Shown in pieces: positions 9,297 to 18,885 of a stretch of 24,089 nucleotides of DNA. This DNA is from Bremia lactucae. Lineage: Eukaryota > Oomycota > Peronosporomycetes > Peronosporales > Peronosporaceae. How positions within the stretch are numbered: the stretch's first letter is position 1; every line of letters starts with the position of its first letter. The stretch lies in the NCBI RefSeq assembly GCF_004359215.1, contig NC_090621.1, positions 392,277 through 416,365 on the forward strand. The letters are read 5' to 3'. The notes beneath the pieces are model-generated. The model searched no databases. It saw nothing but the letters and a program-made list of their open reading frames with translations, and was not told the DNA's origin. A program made the translations under genes and the position numbers.

Positions 9297-10584
9297 GAAT
9301 TTTAATTTGTATTATCGTCAAAGAGGACAGAGGAACAGCGAGCTGCTTTACGCGCCGCTATGTTCTCTCATTCACTCTTGCTACCTGTGTCTTTCACGAC
9401 GCCGTATATACCAGCTGAAAGGGGCAACGTTGGTGGGTCGTCTGCAAAGACACCCACTCAAATACACGCGAAGAACACGCGTTAAGGAAGATAACGCTAT
9501 TTACCCTATCCAAACTTCTCATATTGCATCAAACATGGAGGCAGCAAAGTTTTATAATGCTGTCTCGTCGTCTGCGCTGGCTAGCGCAGCAATAATTAAT
9601 GAGAGCGCTGCTTATAAAAGCGCAGCGACTTTTCCAATTGGTAAAACCACAACGCCTCATGCTCAGACCAATATTCTAACGTGACATAGGGTAACCTGAG
9701 CTTAACGCTCCTCCGACGACACGTGAACGTGCTCAGTCGGTGTGACAAGCCAGTCGTTTAGAACGCGGCTATGTGACGGGTGGCATTTCAAAGATGCCCC
9801 CTCCATCCAAATGGCCTCGTGTAAATGGACCAAGAGCGTCGCTCCTAGAGTGTGCTATTCTAGACGGTCATGATTAATATGGCGTCTTTAATTCGTAGAA
9901 GGTTAAGGGAAAATCGCTTGGGCGTATTTTCCCGATCCCGATCGTGTTGCGTTCAAATGAAACTCCCGACCAATACGAGGCAGAATTCACGCGCCGCTAT
10001 CAACCGCATCACGATGCAACGAAACAGCGGTCGCAGCGACTTAATTTCGCCCACCTGCGTGTGAAAGAAATCATGGGCGGTACTATACCCCCTGTTTCTT
10101 CCCACTACGCTTCTTCTGCTAGTCCATTTGAGACTAGAGAAGAGGCCCCAGCTGGTGCTCCTTTTCATAGGCAGTCACCAAGTCGGGCACGTCAATTTGT
10201 CAGGTATTGATCGGTTCCCAATAATCGAAACTCTTTCAAGGAGCCTTACAACAAGGAAGCGTTGGATCCCACCCGCATCCATCAGTGCAGTCAGGGCCCG
10301 ATAATAGTGGCGATCTCGCCTACCTGCTCGCGGCTTCCTTTCCTTGGTCCGTTCGGTCACAGGCGTTAAGCGCTGCCGTACGACGTATTGTGGATCTCGA
10401 GGGTCAAGTCTCGCGACTGACCTCGGATCTTTTTGATGTCCGAGCGAAGGCTTGTCAGGGTTATGAACGCCTGAAGACTCGCTTGGACCTTCTGAAGAAG
10501 ATGATGCTGAGTAATCCGTGTTGCTCGCGTAATGTCTCTCGCTCTCCGAGTCCTTTTCGTGGTGGGTGGAGTCATTCGGTATAA
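9297..10584 (+). pseudogene. Antisense-type gag-like frame, left copy, broken
   Basis: This is the left-arm copy of a gag-like frame that runs opposite to pol. Readable parts are an N-terminal piece at 9297-9480, an Ala/Ser-rich stretch (SSSALASAA), NETPDQYEAEFTRRYQPHHD with KQRSQRLNFAHLRVKEIMGG (9950-10083), and a coiled-coil segment at 10285-10584 (ALSAAVRRIVDLEGQVSRL). About 200 bp present in the right arm is missing near 9490, and two frame changes separate the parts. From about 10175 it overlaps pol sequence on the other strand. See the middle copy for the fullest reading. Confidence 0.5.
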
Positions 10585-10905
10585 CGTTTTCCCCTTTCAT
10601 CGTCCCCCTTATCCGATCGAGGTTCGACTCACAGTCGACGTCACCATCGGTCTCCTTAGACGGACGGGGGCGTTTGATCTCATTTGGGTCTACGTACCGC
10701 TTTAGACGACCCATGTAAAATATGGGGTGCGTCTTCATGTACGAAGGAAGGGTGAGCGATTTATGTAAAATATGGGGTGCGTCTTCATATACGGGAGAAG
10801 GGTGAGCATATAATTTACTACCGTGTAGGACGTAAAGAAACGCGGCGACAACTTCGTAGTGCCTCCAGGTAGTACAGAAATTGCATTTTCAGGTAGGGTA
10901 GCAGT
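10175..10905 (-). pseudogene. pol: Pol C-terminus (integrase tail, linker, damaged chromodomain), left copy
   Basis: On the minus strand an integrase C-terminal block (LPGGTTKLSPRF, about 10880-10850) is followed, after a tandem duplication, by MKTHPIFYMGRLKRYVDPNE, which matches the conserved HPVFHVS/GRLK block of Ty3/gypsy pol. A 187-codon frame (10738-10175) then carries an acidic/Ser-rich linker and ALMDAGGIQRFLVVRLL, the lead into the chromodomain. The chromodomain core (VKWQGYP...) is removed by a deletion of about 55 bp and the frame then changes. It is nearly identical to the right-arm copy (one visible residue difference, R against C). Confidence 0.75.
10712..10808. repeat. Tandem duplication, 50-bp period (left arm)
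   Basis: About 1.9 copies of a 50-bp unit containing ATGTAAAATATGGGGTGCG and GGAAGGGTGAGCGATTT. It duplicates the DNA coding for the KTHPIFY block of pol on the minus strand. The right arm has one more unit. Confidence 0.8.
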
Positions 10906-11106
10906 ATCTAATAGTATCTTTTCCTCACTCTAAAACATTCATTATTTTTGCGACTCTTTTGGTTCGCATATTGTTTTTGCTTGTCTTGCGCGCTTGCCAT
11001 CGCGCTACGGACTGTTCGTGAGCTGGCTAATCGCTCATTCCCAAACGTTGAACCTTGATCACGCTTTTAGCATCAAACGTGCGTATGCCAACGGTGTATC
11101 TGGGCC

Positions 11107-11643
11107 GTGAAAATGACATTTTTCGAGTGTAAGAAGAATTTTGGCGGCCTTTCTTATGTACACGTACCAAACTATATTCGCTCTTGCGAAAGTTGTCAGC
11201 ACATTAAGCCTGCACCGTCCAGAAGTTCGCCACTGAAGCAGCTACCAATTCTAACGGATTGTTGGAAGTCTGTAAGTCTGGACTTCATGATTGGAATGTC
11301 GCCCGATCTTAAGGGTCCGACGGAGCTCGTCGTCTTTGCAGACAGACTGAGCAATATAGTGCATTTAGCACCATGTAAAACATCAATCAGAGGCAAGGAG
11401 CCAGCTCTCTTGTTCCTGGATCCTATATACCGGCTACACGGAATACCCGAGTCCATTTTATCGGACTGGGATTCTCATTTTACGTCTGTGTTATGGCTAC
11501 AGGTGCTTAAACCGCTAGGTAGCAAGCTCCATATGTCGACCTCAGATCATCCCCATACCGGTGGCCAAACAGGACGTGCCAATCGCGTCGTGACGGATGT
11601 CTTACGCACGATAGCAACTTTTATTGGGCCCTTTTGGTGGTAG
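11107..11643 (+). pseudogene. pol: Ty3/gypsy integrase core, inactive
   Basis: Contains the end of the zinc-binding HHCC domain (RSCESCQHIK) and most of the DDE core: CWKSVSLDFMIG (first Asp), ILSDWDSHF (second Asp, W replacing the usual R) and HPHTGGQTGRANRVV, where the catalytic Glu of the family's GQTERVN block is Gly. Integration activity is therefore lost. The frame ends at FIGPFWW, a jump from the DVLRTI block into the much later IGPF block, so an internal deletion has removed the rest of the core and the connector. Upstream, Y-L-G-R-E-N in another frame (about 11097) shows a frameshift before the annotated start. The segment up to 11476 is repeated inverted at 13187-13556. Confidence 0.85.
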
Positions 11644-12347
11644 AAGAGGTTAAAGACATAACTAATATGCTCACCCTTCCCCCGTATATAAAGACGCACC
11701 CCGTATTTTACGTGGGTCGCCTAAAACGGTATGTAGACCCAAATGAGGTCACATATTCCCATTCGTCTTAAGAGATCGAAGGTGTGCGACTGCCGACTGT
11801 GATTCGAGCGTCGTCCGGGTGAGGGACGGTGAAGGCGAAAAGCTATCGGACGGACTCTTTTCACAACGAACAGGACTTAGAAAGCGAGGGACATCACGCG
11901 AGTAACGCGGACCCCTCAGCATTATCCTCTTAAAGAGGTCCAAGCAAGTCTTCAGGCGTTCACAACCCTGACGAGCCTTCGCTCGGACATCGAAAAGATC
12001 CGAGGACAGTCGCGACACTTGACCCTCGAGATCCGCAATACGTCGTTCGGCAGCGCTTAACGCCTGTGACTGAATGGACCAAGGAAAGGTAGCCGCGAGC
12101 AGGTGGGCGAGATCGGCACCACTATCGGGCCCTGACTGCACTGATGGATGCGGGTGGGATCCAACGCTTCCTTGTTGTAAGGTTGCTTGCCCACCGCTCC
12201 GTGTCGCAAAGGTACCAGATCCTCGTCAAATGGCAAGGTTACCCGAAGAGTTTTGACTATTGGGAACCGATCGATACCCTACGTATTGATGTGCCCGGCT
12301 TGGTTGCTGCCTATGAAAAGGAGCACCAGCTGAGGCCACTTCGCTAG
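11644..12347 (+). pseudogene. pol: Pol C-terminus with chromodomain, middle copy
   Basis: Continues the integrase fragment: LTLPPYIKTHPVFYVGRLKR in shifted frame (about 11670-11733), a linker with three in-frame stops, then an open stretch 12144-12347. That stretch encodes DAGGIQRFLVVRLLAHRSVS and the chromodomain core YQILVKWQGYPKSFDYWEP, ending EKEHQLRPLR and TAG. A chromodomain fused to integrase marks the chromovirus branch of Ty3/gypsy and normally binds modified histone H3 to steer integration. This is the only copy of the three with an undamaged chromodomain core. The opposite strand is open over most of this interval. Confidence 0.85.
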
Positions 12348-13185
12348 TCTCAAATGGACTAGCAGAAGTAGCGTTGTGAGAAGAAACAGGGGGTATAGTA
12401 CCGCCCATGATTTCTTTCACACGCAAACGGGCGAATTTACTTCGCTGCGACCGCTGTTTCATCGCACTGGAATGCGGATGATTGTGGCGCACGAATTCCG
12501 CCTCGTATTGTTCGGGCGTTTCATTTGGACGCAACACAACCGGAATCGGGAAAATACGCCCAAGCGATTTTCTCTGAGCCCTCCATGATTAAAAGACGCC
12601 ATAATAATTATTGGCGTCTACAAGAGCGCGCTCTTGGAGCGACGCTCTTGGCCCATTTCAATGAGGCCATTCAGAGGGAGGGGCCATCTTTGGAATGCCT
12701 CCCGTCACATAGCCACGTTCTAAACGACTGCCTTATGACACCGCCCGAGCACGTTCACGTGTCGTCAGCGGAGCTTTAGGCTCCGAATCCTCTATGTCCG
12801 AACCATTATGGATTATGTTCTGAGCATAAGGCGTTGTGGTTTTACTCACGGAGAAGCGGCTGCGCCTTTATAGGCAGCGCTCTCATTACCTGTCGCTGCG
12901 CTATTCAGCGCAGACGACGAAACAGCATTTGTAAATGCTGCTGTCTCCATGTTGTGAGCCATGAAAGAAGTTTGGATAGGCAATAATGTGCCATCATTCT
13001 TCCTCAGGAGCTCATTGCCCGCATCACTACTATGAGGTGATGGCAACGGTGTCGACTCATTGTAGTCGACAATGAGCGACGGATCAACATCCTTACTGTT
13101 AAAGTGGGATGGATCCTTTAGCCCTGTTAACGCGGCAGCAGCAGTAGCTGTCGGCGTTTCGACTAAGGCATTAGACGCGGCCGGC
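11749..13185 (-). pseudogene. Antisense gag-like frame overlapping pol, middle copy
   Basis: On the minus strand an open piece from 13185 to 12846 encodes an Ala/Ser-rich region with DPSLIVDYNESTPLPSPHSS. After a frameshifted gap, 12537-11749 is open in one frame with a single TGA at 12226-12228. That part holds NETPEQYEAEFVRHNHPHSS, KFARLRVKEIMGG, and a clear heptad coiled coil (ALSAAERRIADLEGQVSRL). The layout (disordered N-terminus, short conserved domain, coiled coil) resembles the gag-like frames at 16442 and 23599, and DPSLIVDY resembles DPSLEVDY at 23773-23796. I infer a gag-like protein; homology is suggestive, not proven. The lower half lies opposite the pol linker and chromodomain. 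The upstream end is cut at the N at 13186. Confidence 0.5.
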
Positions 13186-13186
13186 N
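13186..13186. other. Ambiguous base (N), probable assembly join
   Basis: The only N in the window. The base immediately to its right is the first base of the right inverted-repeat arm, and left of it the antisense frame stops matching its other copies. This is what a contig join or an unresolved hairpin would leave. Confidence 0.8.
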
Positions 13187-13556
13187 GAGAATCCCAGTCC
13201 GATAAAATGGACTCGGGTATTCCGTGTAGCCGGTATATAGGATCCAGGAACAAGAGAGCTGGCTCCTTGCCTCTGATTGATGTTTTACATGGTGCTAAAT
13301 GCACTATATTGCTCAGTCTGTCTGCAAAGACGACGAGCTCCGTCGGACCCTTAAGATCGGGCGACATTCCAATCATGAAGTCCAGACTTACAGACTTCCA
13401 ACAATCCGTTAGAATTGGTAGCTGCTTCAGTGGCGAACTTCTGGACGGTGCAGGCTTAATGTGCTGACAACTTTCGCAAGAGCGAATATAGTTTGGTACG
13501 TGTACATAAGAAAGGCCGCCAAAATTCTTCTTACACTCGAAAAATGTCATTTTCAC
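13187..13556 (-). pseudogene. pol: Integrase fragment, inverted copy
   Basis: Same protein sequence as 11107-11476 (MKMTFFECKKNFGG ... ILSDWDS), cut at the second catalytic Asp region by the N. The apparent continuous frame across the N into the antisense gag-like stretch is an artefact of the join. Confidence 0.85.
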
Positions 13557-13769
13557 GGCCCAGATACACCGTTGGCATACGCACGTTTGATGCTAAAAGC
13601 GTGATCAAGGTTCAACGTTTGGGAATGAGCGATTAGCCAGCTCACGAACAGTCCGTGGCGCGATGGCAAGCGCGCAAGACAAGCAAAAACAATATGCGAA
13701 CCAAAAGAGTCGCAAAAATAATGAATGTTTTAGAGTGAGGAAAAGATACTATTAGATACTGCTACCCTA

Positions 13770-14578
13770 CCTGAAAATGCAATTTCTGTACTACCTGGAG
13801 GCACTACGAAGTTGTCGCCGCGTTTCTTTACGTCCTACACGGTAGTAAATTATATGCTCACCCTTCTCCCGTATATGAAGACGCACCCCATATTTTACAT
13901 AAATCGCTCACCCTTCCTTCGTACATGAAGACGCACCCCATATTTTACATAAATCGCTCACCCTTCCTTCGTACATGAAGACGCACCCCATATTTTACAT
14001 GGGTCGTCTAAAGCGGTACGTAGACCCAAATGAGATCAAATGCCCCCGTCCGTCTAAGGAGACCGATGGTGACGTCGACTGTGAGTCGAACCTCGATCGG
14101 ATAAGGGGGACGATGAAAGGGGAAAACGTTATACCGAATGACTCCACCCACCACGAAAAGGACTCGGAGAGCGAGAGACATTACGCGAGCAACACGGATT
14201 ACTCAGCATCATCTTCTTCAGAAGGTCCAAGCGAGTCTTCAGGCGTTCATAACCCTGACAAGCCTTCGCTCGGACATCAAAAAGATCCGAGGTCAGTCGC
14301 GAGACTTGACCCTCGAGATCCACAATACGTCGTACGGCAGCGCTTAACGCCTGTGACCGAACGGACCAAGGAAAGGAAGCCGCGAGCAGGTAGGCGAGAT
14401 CGCCACTATTATCGGGCCCTGACTGCACTGATGGATGCGGGTGGGATCCAACGCTTCCTTGTTGTAAGGCTCCTTGAAAGAGTTTCGATTATTGGGAACC
14501 GATCAATACCTGACAAATTGACGTGCCCGACTTGGTGACTGCCTATGAAAAGGAGCACCAGCTGAGGCCTCTTCTCTA
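13770..14578 (+). pseudogene. pol: Pol C-terminus (integrase tail, linker, damaged chromodomain), right copy
   Basis: Begins near SVLPGGTTKLSPRF, followed by 2.6 tandem 50-bp units and the 187-codon frame 13975-14538 (MKTHPIFYMGRLKRYVDPNE ... ALMDAGGIQRFLVVRLLE). As on the left, a deletion of about 55 bp removes the chromodomain core VKWQGYP and the remainder (DYWEP-like, EKEHQLRPL) is out of frame up to the TAG at 14576-14578. Here pol points toward a polypurine tract and an LTR in the expected orientation, so this copy shows the true 3' end of the element. Confidence 0.75.
13861..14000. repeat. Tandem repeat, 50-bp period, 2.6 units (right arm)
   Basis: Units at 13871-13920, 13921-13970 and a partial unit 13971-14000. 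The second and third share GTACATGAAGACGCACCCC exactly. One unit more than in the left arm, so a unit was gained or lost after the arms separated, or in one haplotype. Confidence 0.85.
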
Positions 14579-15610
14579 GTCTCAAATGGACTAGCAGAAG
14601 AAGCGTAGTGGGAAGAAACAGGGGTATAGTACCGCCCATGATTTCTTTCCCACGCAGGTGGGCGAAATTAAGTCGCTGCGACCGCTGTTTCGTTGCATCG
14701 TGATGCGGTTGATAGCGGCGCGTGAATTCTGCCTCGTATTGGTCGGGAGTTTCATTTGAACGCAACACGATCGGGATCGGGAAAATACGCCCAAGCGATT
14801 TTCCCTTAACCTTCTACGAATTAAAGACGCCATATTAATCATGACCGTCTAGAATAGCACACTCTAGGAGCGACGCTCTTGGCCCGTTTACACGAGGCCA
14901 TTTAGATGGAGGGGGCATCTTTGAAATGCCACCCGTCACATAGCCGCGTTCTAAACGACTGGCTTGTCACACCGACTGAGCACGTTCACGTGTCGTCGGA
15001 GGAGCTTTAAGCTCAGGTTACCCTATGTCACGTTAGAATATTGGTCTGAGCATGAGGCGTTGCGGTTTTACCAATTGGAAAAGTAGCTGCGCCTTTAGAA
15101 GCAGCGCTCTCATTAATTATTGCTGCGCTAGCCAGCGCAGACGACGAGACAGCATTATAAAACTTTGCTGCCTCCATGTTTGGAGCAATACGAGAAGTTT
15201 GAATGGGTAAATATCGCCATCATCTTCATTATTAGCTCGTTGTCCGCATCACTACTATGAGGTGATGGCAGCGGAATCGACTCATTGTAGTCAACAATGA
15301 GCGACGGATCGACATCCTCACCGTGAAGGTGAGATGGATCATTCAGCTCAGTTTACGCGACAGCATCAGTAGCTGAGTGCGTTGTAGCTGTGGCTGTGGC
15401 ACTGAGCGACGGCAGCGTGCTGATGTGGCGCTTGTTCTTCGCGTGTATTTGAGTGGGTGTCTTCGCAGACGATTTACCAACGTTGCCCCTTTAGGTGGTA
15501 TATTCGGCTCCGTGTAAGACACGGGTAGCAAGAGTGAATGAGAGAACATAGCGGCGCGTAAAGCAGCTCGCTGTTCCTCTGTCCGCTTTGTCGAATTTGC
15601 AAAATTAAAA
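14129..15610 (-). pseudogene. Antisense gag-like frame, right copy, broken
   Basis: Minus strand from about 15610. The N-terminal piece (RTEEQRAALRAAMFSHSLLL) is followed after frame changes by HISTLPSLSATATATT, a TAA, and DPSLIVDYNESIPLPSPHSS (about 15310-15250). NETPDQYEAEFTRRYQPHHD lies at about 14760-14700, and the coiled-coil frame at 14428-14129 (ALSAAVRRIVDLEGQVSRL). The N-terminus is loosely like the start of the gag-like frames at 5410 and 16442 (x-T-x-x-x-R-x-x-x-E-x-A). It lies between pol and the 3' LTR, on the opposite strand, and its tail overlaps the pol linker. Confidence 0.5.
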
Positions 15611-15619
15611 TTCGTTCTT

Positions 15620-15633
15620 AAAGGGCGGGATGG
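15620..15633 (+). other. Polypurine tract before 3' LTR
   Basis: AAAGGGCGGGATGG, purine except for one C and one T, directly before the TGG that opens LTR1. It is the expected primer site for plus-strand synthesis and fixes the orientation of this element as plus. Confidence 0.55.
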
Positions 15634-16164
15634 TGGTACGGGCTAAAGTTGCCCTAATGTTACACAGTTCTCGTTAAGTACTCTTTGTGTACTAAAGGGG
15701 ATGGTCAATTACTTAGATGAAGTAATTGGACCGACCACTTTGTTGGTTCACATTGTGACCCACACTTGTGTATGTGATGCGCATAGGTGCATTCACATTA
15801 GGAGAGATGACGGCTAGCGTCATCCGTTACGCGAGGTATCAAGAAAGATACGCTCGCAATACATATTAGTGTTATCTAACGAGATAACATTTTATGATTG
15901 GCTAAAGAAGGATTTTATATTTGTTTCGATTAAATATAAATCAGTCTGAAAACTACTTCCTACTTGGTAAGTGCGCACGAGGAGTCGGATCACCGCTCCC
16001 GTGACGAGACGTAAACCATAGTCCTTAGTGCGTTAGGTGAGGTCGCTAAGCACCCACCACGACAACCTCACCGCACGCGAGAGTACACAGTCAAATAGCT
16101 TCCTCGCTGTGCTATGGTGAGTGGTTAAGTAGAGCGTGGCCGCATCAAGCCTTGCCCGCCTACA
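15634..16164 (+). repeat. LTR1 copy, 3' LTR of the chromodomain element (531 bp)
   Basis: It opens TGGTACGGGC (family start TGTAACGGGC, mutated) and ends CCCGCCTACA, matching 1100-1652 throughout. Stem-loops at 15707-15714/15720-15727 and 15870-15877/15882-15889 correspond to those of the other copy with compensatory base changes. The TGACGTCA palindrome has become TGACGAGA. Confidence 0.85.
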
Positions 16165-16300
16165 TGAATTAAGTCAAAATAAATAAAGATACTAATTTTG
16201 TACTCTTCTCTTTGTTTTCCTCTTAAAAATATATATAATAGTAATAATTGGTATTCCTCTTAAAGGAAATAATACTGATGTAACAGGACACCCTGTTACA
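16165..16300 (+). repeat. Tail of an LTR2-type LTR
   Basis: Directly after LTR1 comes AT-rich sequence with AGGAAATAATACTGATGTAAC and the end CACCCTGTTACA followed by TCACCCCC. The same end and following bases occur at 23468-23487, and a very similar end at 20945-20981. The front of this LTR is missing, so it was cut at its junction with LTR1. Confidence 0.65.
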
Positions 16301-16441
16301 TCACCCCCTAACCAACAGTCAATATAGAGACTAGTGTTGGGCGATAGGAAATACTATCATGTCTTTCCCTGTAATTTTGCTCTACTGGTTTAAAAAAGAT
16401 ACAGATTTTCTCTTAATTATTGATTACGACCAAAAATCAAC

Positions 16442-17935
16442 ATGACAACTAATAAGTCTGTCCGCGTGACCCGTGAGGCCGCTAAGCTGGCAGCGAAACG
16501 TATAAGTGTAGCTCTTGGTATTCAGTGGACGTTATTGCGTCTACTGTGGAGAATACATCACTTCCTACTTCCATTCGAGGTGACTACAATATGTCATACG
16601 TTGATGCCGTTGCACGTGACGGTGACAAGTCACCGTCATCGCGCGACTCAGTGTCTACTGTGAACGCCGCCGGATCACCCGGGGCCGAGTCCGTTAAACA
16701 TTTAGGTTCTAACGTGACTCAAAAATAGGTGATGAATGGGTCGTTCGAGTCGTCGGACTTCTTTGTTGGGAAGTCATTTGATGATGAATCCATGGGAACG
16801 ATCACTCTGGTGACGTTAGTGTACGTCACCAGGAAACAAGTGATAGTTAAATAAGGAGTGCTGCTGGTGGTGCTTGTTTGCATCACCAGGAAAGGGGTGA
16901 TTTTAGAGATCTCTCCAAAGGCCAAGTTAGCGTCAACGTTATATTTAGCCAACAGGAGAGAAATCGCAATCGGTTGCGGTTCGCTCCTGGAAAGAGGTCT
17001 TTGTTGCCGTCTAAGGGAAACCTAACTCGCTAGTCTGGCATGAACAACGATAGATATCACATTCCGTTATTGGACTCATCCAGGCTTCACAAGCCTGGTT
17101 GTGATGAAACGAAATTCGATAATGATGCCTTTTACCGGCATCGGTGGTACACTTGTAAACGAGCAAACGATGTGAAACCTTTGTTACAAGCTTGGACAGC
17201 CTTTGTACGGAATACACAAACCTTAGGCCGTGAGGTCTGGCTTTACAAGCCTCATGCCTACCGTGAATGGTTCTGGAAACGGACCGTAGTCGGTGCATGC
17301 TATAAGCTGCACCATTTTTGTCTAGAGACAGGGATGCTTTGCCTCTTGTGGGGGGACTCATGTCCATGCTGTTGTCAGCGGAACGTCCAACATCCGTTGG
17401 GAAAAAGGTTTTCAACTATAATGCAAGGGTGGATACCCTCGCCAACAAACAAGATAACTCGTTCAAGTCCTCTTCGCCTCACAGTATCTTAAGAAACTTT
17501 CAATAAGAAAACGCTTCCCACCACCCGAATCCGTCAATGGATGTGAACGGGGAGAAAAAGTTGGGTTCGCCTCGTTTGACGAACCCGAATTAACATTGTG
17601 ATTTGGATCAAACCCTTTATTATTTGAGGAAGGATCTGGATTACGAGCGATCCCGTCGCCGCGAGTTAGCGGTGACGATTGATAATGTTTCTCGTGACCA
17701 GTTGAAAAATTGTGAAAAGTTTGCGACTAAACAACTAGCGAACGAAAGGGCACGTCAGTCCCTTAAAACGAGCTGGAAACAGCTCGTCCGAAGATCTCTT
17801 TCTTTGAGGAAAGAGTTTACTGTCAGGTTTGTGAGAATCAGACTTTGTTTCGAGACCATAAGGCTTTGGCTCGGGAGCCCGCTGCTAAGTGTCAAAAAAT
17901 TTGTCGATCAGGCAATGGCTATTGCTTCATGATAC
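16442..17935 (+). pseudogene. gag: Gag-like ORF of element B, broken
   Basis: Starts MTTNKSVRVTREAAKLAAKR, 141 bp after the LTR2 tail, so LTR2 is its likely own LTR. Order of readable parts: Ser/Asp-rich N-terminus to about 16728 (stop TAG); a Trp/Tyr-rich domain at 17040-17330 (DAFYRHRWYTCKRANDVKPL, PHAYREWFWKRTVVGACYKL); and a coiled coil at 17603-17760 (LRKDLDYERSRRRELAVTID). This resembles oomycete Ty3/gypsy first ORFs; I see no zinc knuckle. At least five stops or frameshifts separate the parts. Two perfect 10-bp stem-loops lie in it (16617-16626/16629-16638; 16807-16816/16823-16832). Confidence 0.7.
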
Positions 17936-18084
17936 AGCATTTCGAACATAGTGACGTGGACAAGTTACCGACGGCTGCGCACAAGCACAGGCAGCTTCGA
18001 AGTTCGACCACTCGAATAAGTTGAGTGGTACGAAACAAGAACGCTTGCTATAAAAGTAACATCCAAGAAAATCTGAAACGCCTC

Positions 18085-18780
18085 TAATAAGAGACAGTGC
18101 GAATGTCCTAGATCGACTGGAGAGTTAATAGTGGAATATATTACTGTGATAGCGCATCCACAGCTAAAGGCAGTTGGGAGGATACTCTTCAAAAAATGAG
18201 AAAAGGACCCCAAGAATCTGTGGGAGCCCGGAAACATGTGGTCAAAGGTTCCCAGGCTCCTTTGGAAATAAGTTCCAAAGAGGAGACTGATACACTAAAT
18301 GTCTAAGCAAACAATGGATTAAGTGTAGGCGCTTATACACTTGATCTAAAAACGTTTCCAAAAAAAACTTCAGAGATAACTCAATTGTTAACTCTTATGC
18401 CGAAACGGTTCTTGCGTGATCTGCGTAGTGGCAAAGTCAAGCAGATCTTCGTACTCATCAGAGATGACAACTACGTGGCCGATATTTGGTCGACAAAGTA
18501 ATTCTCATGAGAATGAATGGGTTCTGTTCAGATTATTGATGGACGAAAGTGTCCTCGATGATAAGACTCGCATTGGACGTTTAACGTTCCAATCCTGGGC
18601 TTATTTAAAGACAAAACTTATATATAAGGATTTAAAAGAATTTAAGGATGTTTCCCCTGAATCAGTACCGTGCGATTTACCTAAGGATAAAGGCACTCGA
18701 CACGATATCGACTTAATACCAGGTGGCGGACCTTCGAAGCTGCCTGTACTTGTGCACCGCCGTCGAAATCCAACTCCACA
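18085..18780 (+). pseudogene. pol: Protease region and RT N-terminus of element B, broken
   Basis: Parallel to 7620-8280. A decayed stretch is followed by an open piece 18507-18730: NEWVLFRLLMDESVLDDKTR, LKEFKDVSPESVPCDLPKDK, GTRHDIDLIPGG. The last block is the start of the RT domain. RT then ends abruptly near 18735; the rest of pol is absent, and from 18886 a different element lies on the other strand. The RT start is better preserved than in element A. Confidence 0.7.
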
Positions 18781-18885
18781 ATGTGTTGGTATTCACACTG
18801 AGGTCTTGTGCTGTCATGCTAACGCTGAACCACAAGTAAGGCCATCGCACTCACTCGAAGACGAACCACACGCTTGTATACGCTC

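Larger units (their letters stand above)
9239..11476 (+). repeat. Left arm of large inverted repeat
   Basis: It matches the reverse complement of 13187-15668. The inner 730 bp or so appears identical (both arms encode the same integrase fragment) and the outer parts are close. Differences include one extra 50-bp tandem unit in the right arm, a one-base C-run difference (about 10090), and a deletion of roughly 200 bp in this arm near 9490. Inner edge: 11476 pairs with 13187. Confidence 0.9.
13187..15668 (-). repeat. Right arm of large inverted repeat
   Basis: Reverse complement of 9239-11476. The sum of paired coordinates is 24663 in the inner part, 24713 after the extra 50-bp unit, and about 24910 at the outer end after the roughly 200 bp missing on the left. 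The spacer 11477-13186 contains a third, direct copy of the outer part of this arm. Confidence 0.9.

Noticed and set aside
12846..13556. A 236-codon minus frame fusing integrase with a gag-like region
   Set aside because: The fusion point is the N at 13186. Each half has its own copies elsewhere, so the fusion is an artefact of the join.
13861..14000. Regularly spaced repeats suggesting a CRISPR array
   Set aside because: Adjacent 50-bp units without spacers, inside eukaryotic retroelement pol sequence: a simple tandem duplication.
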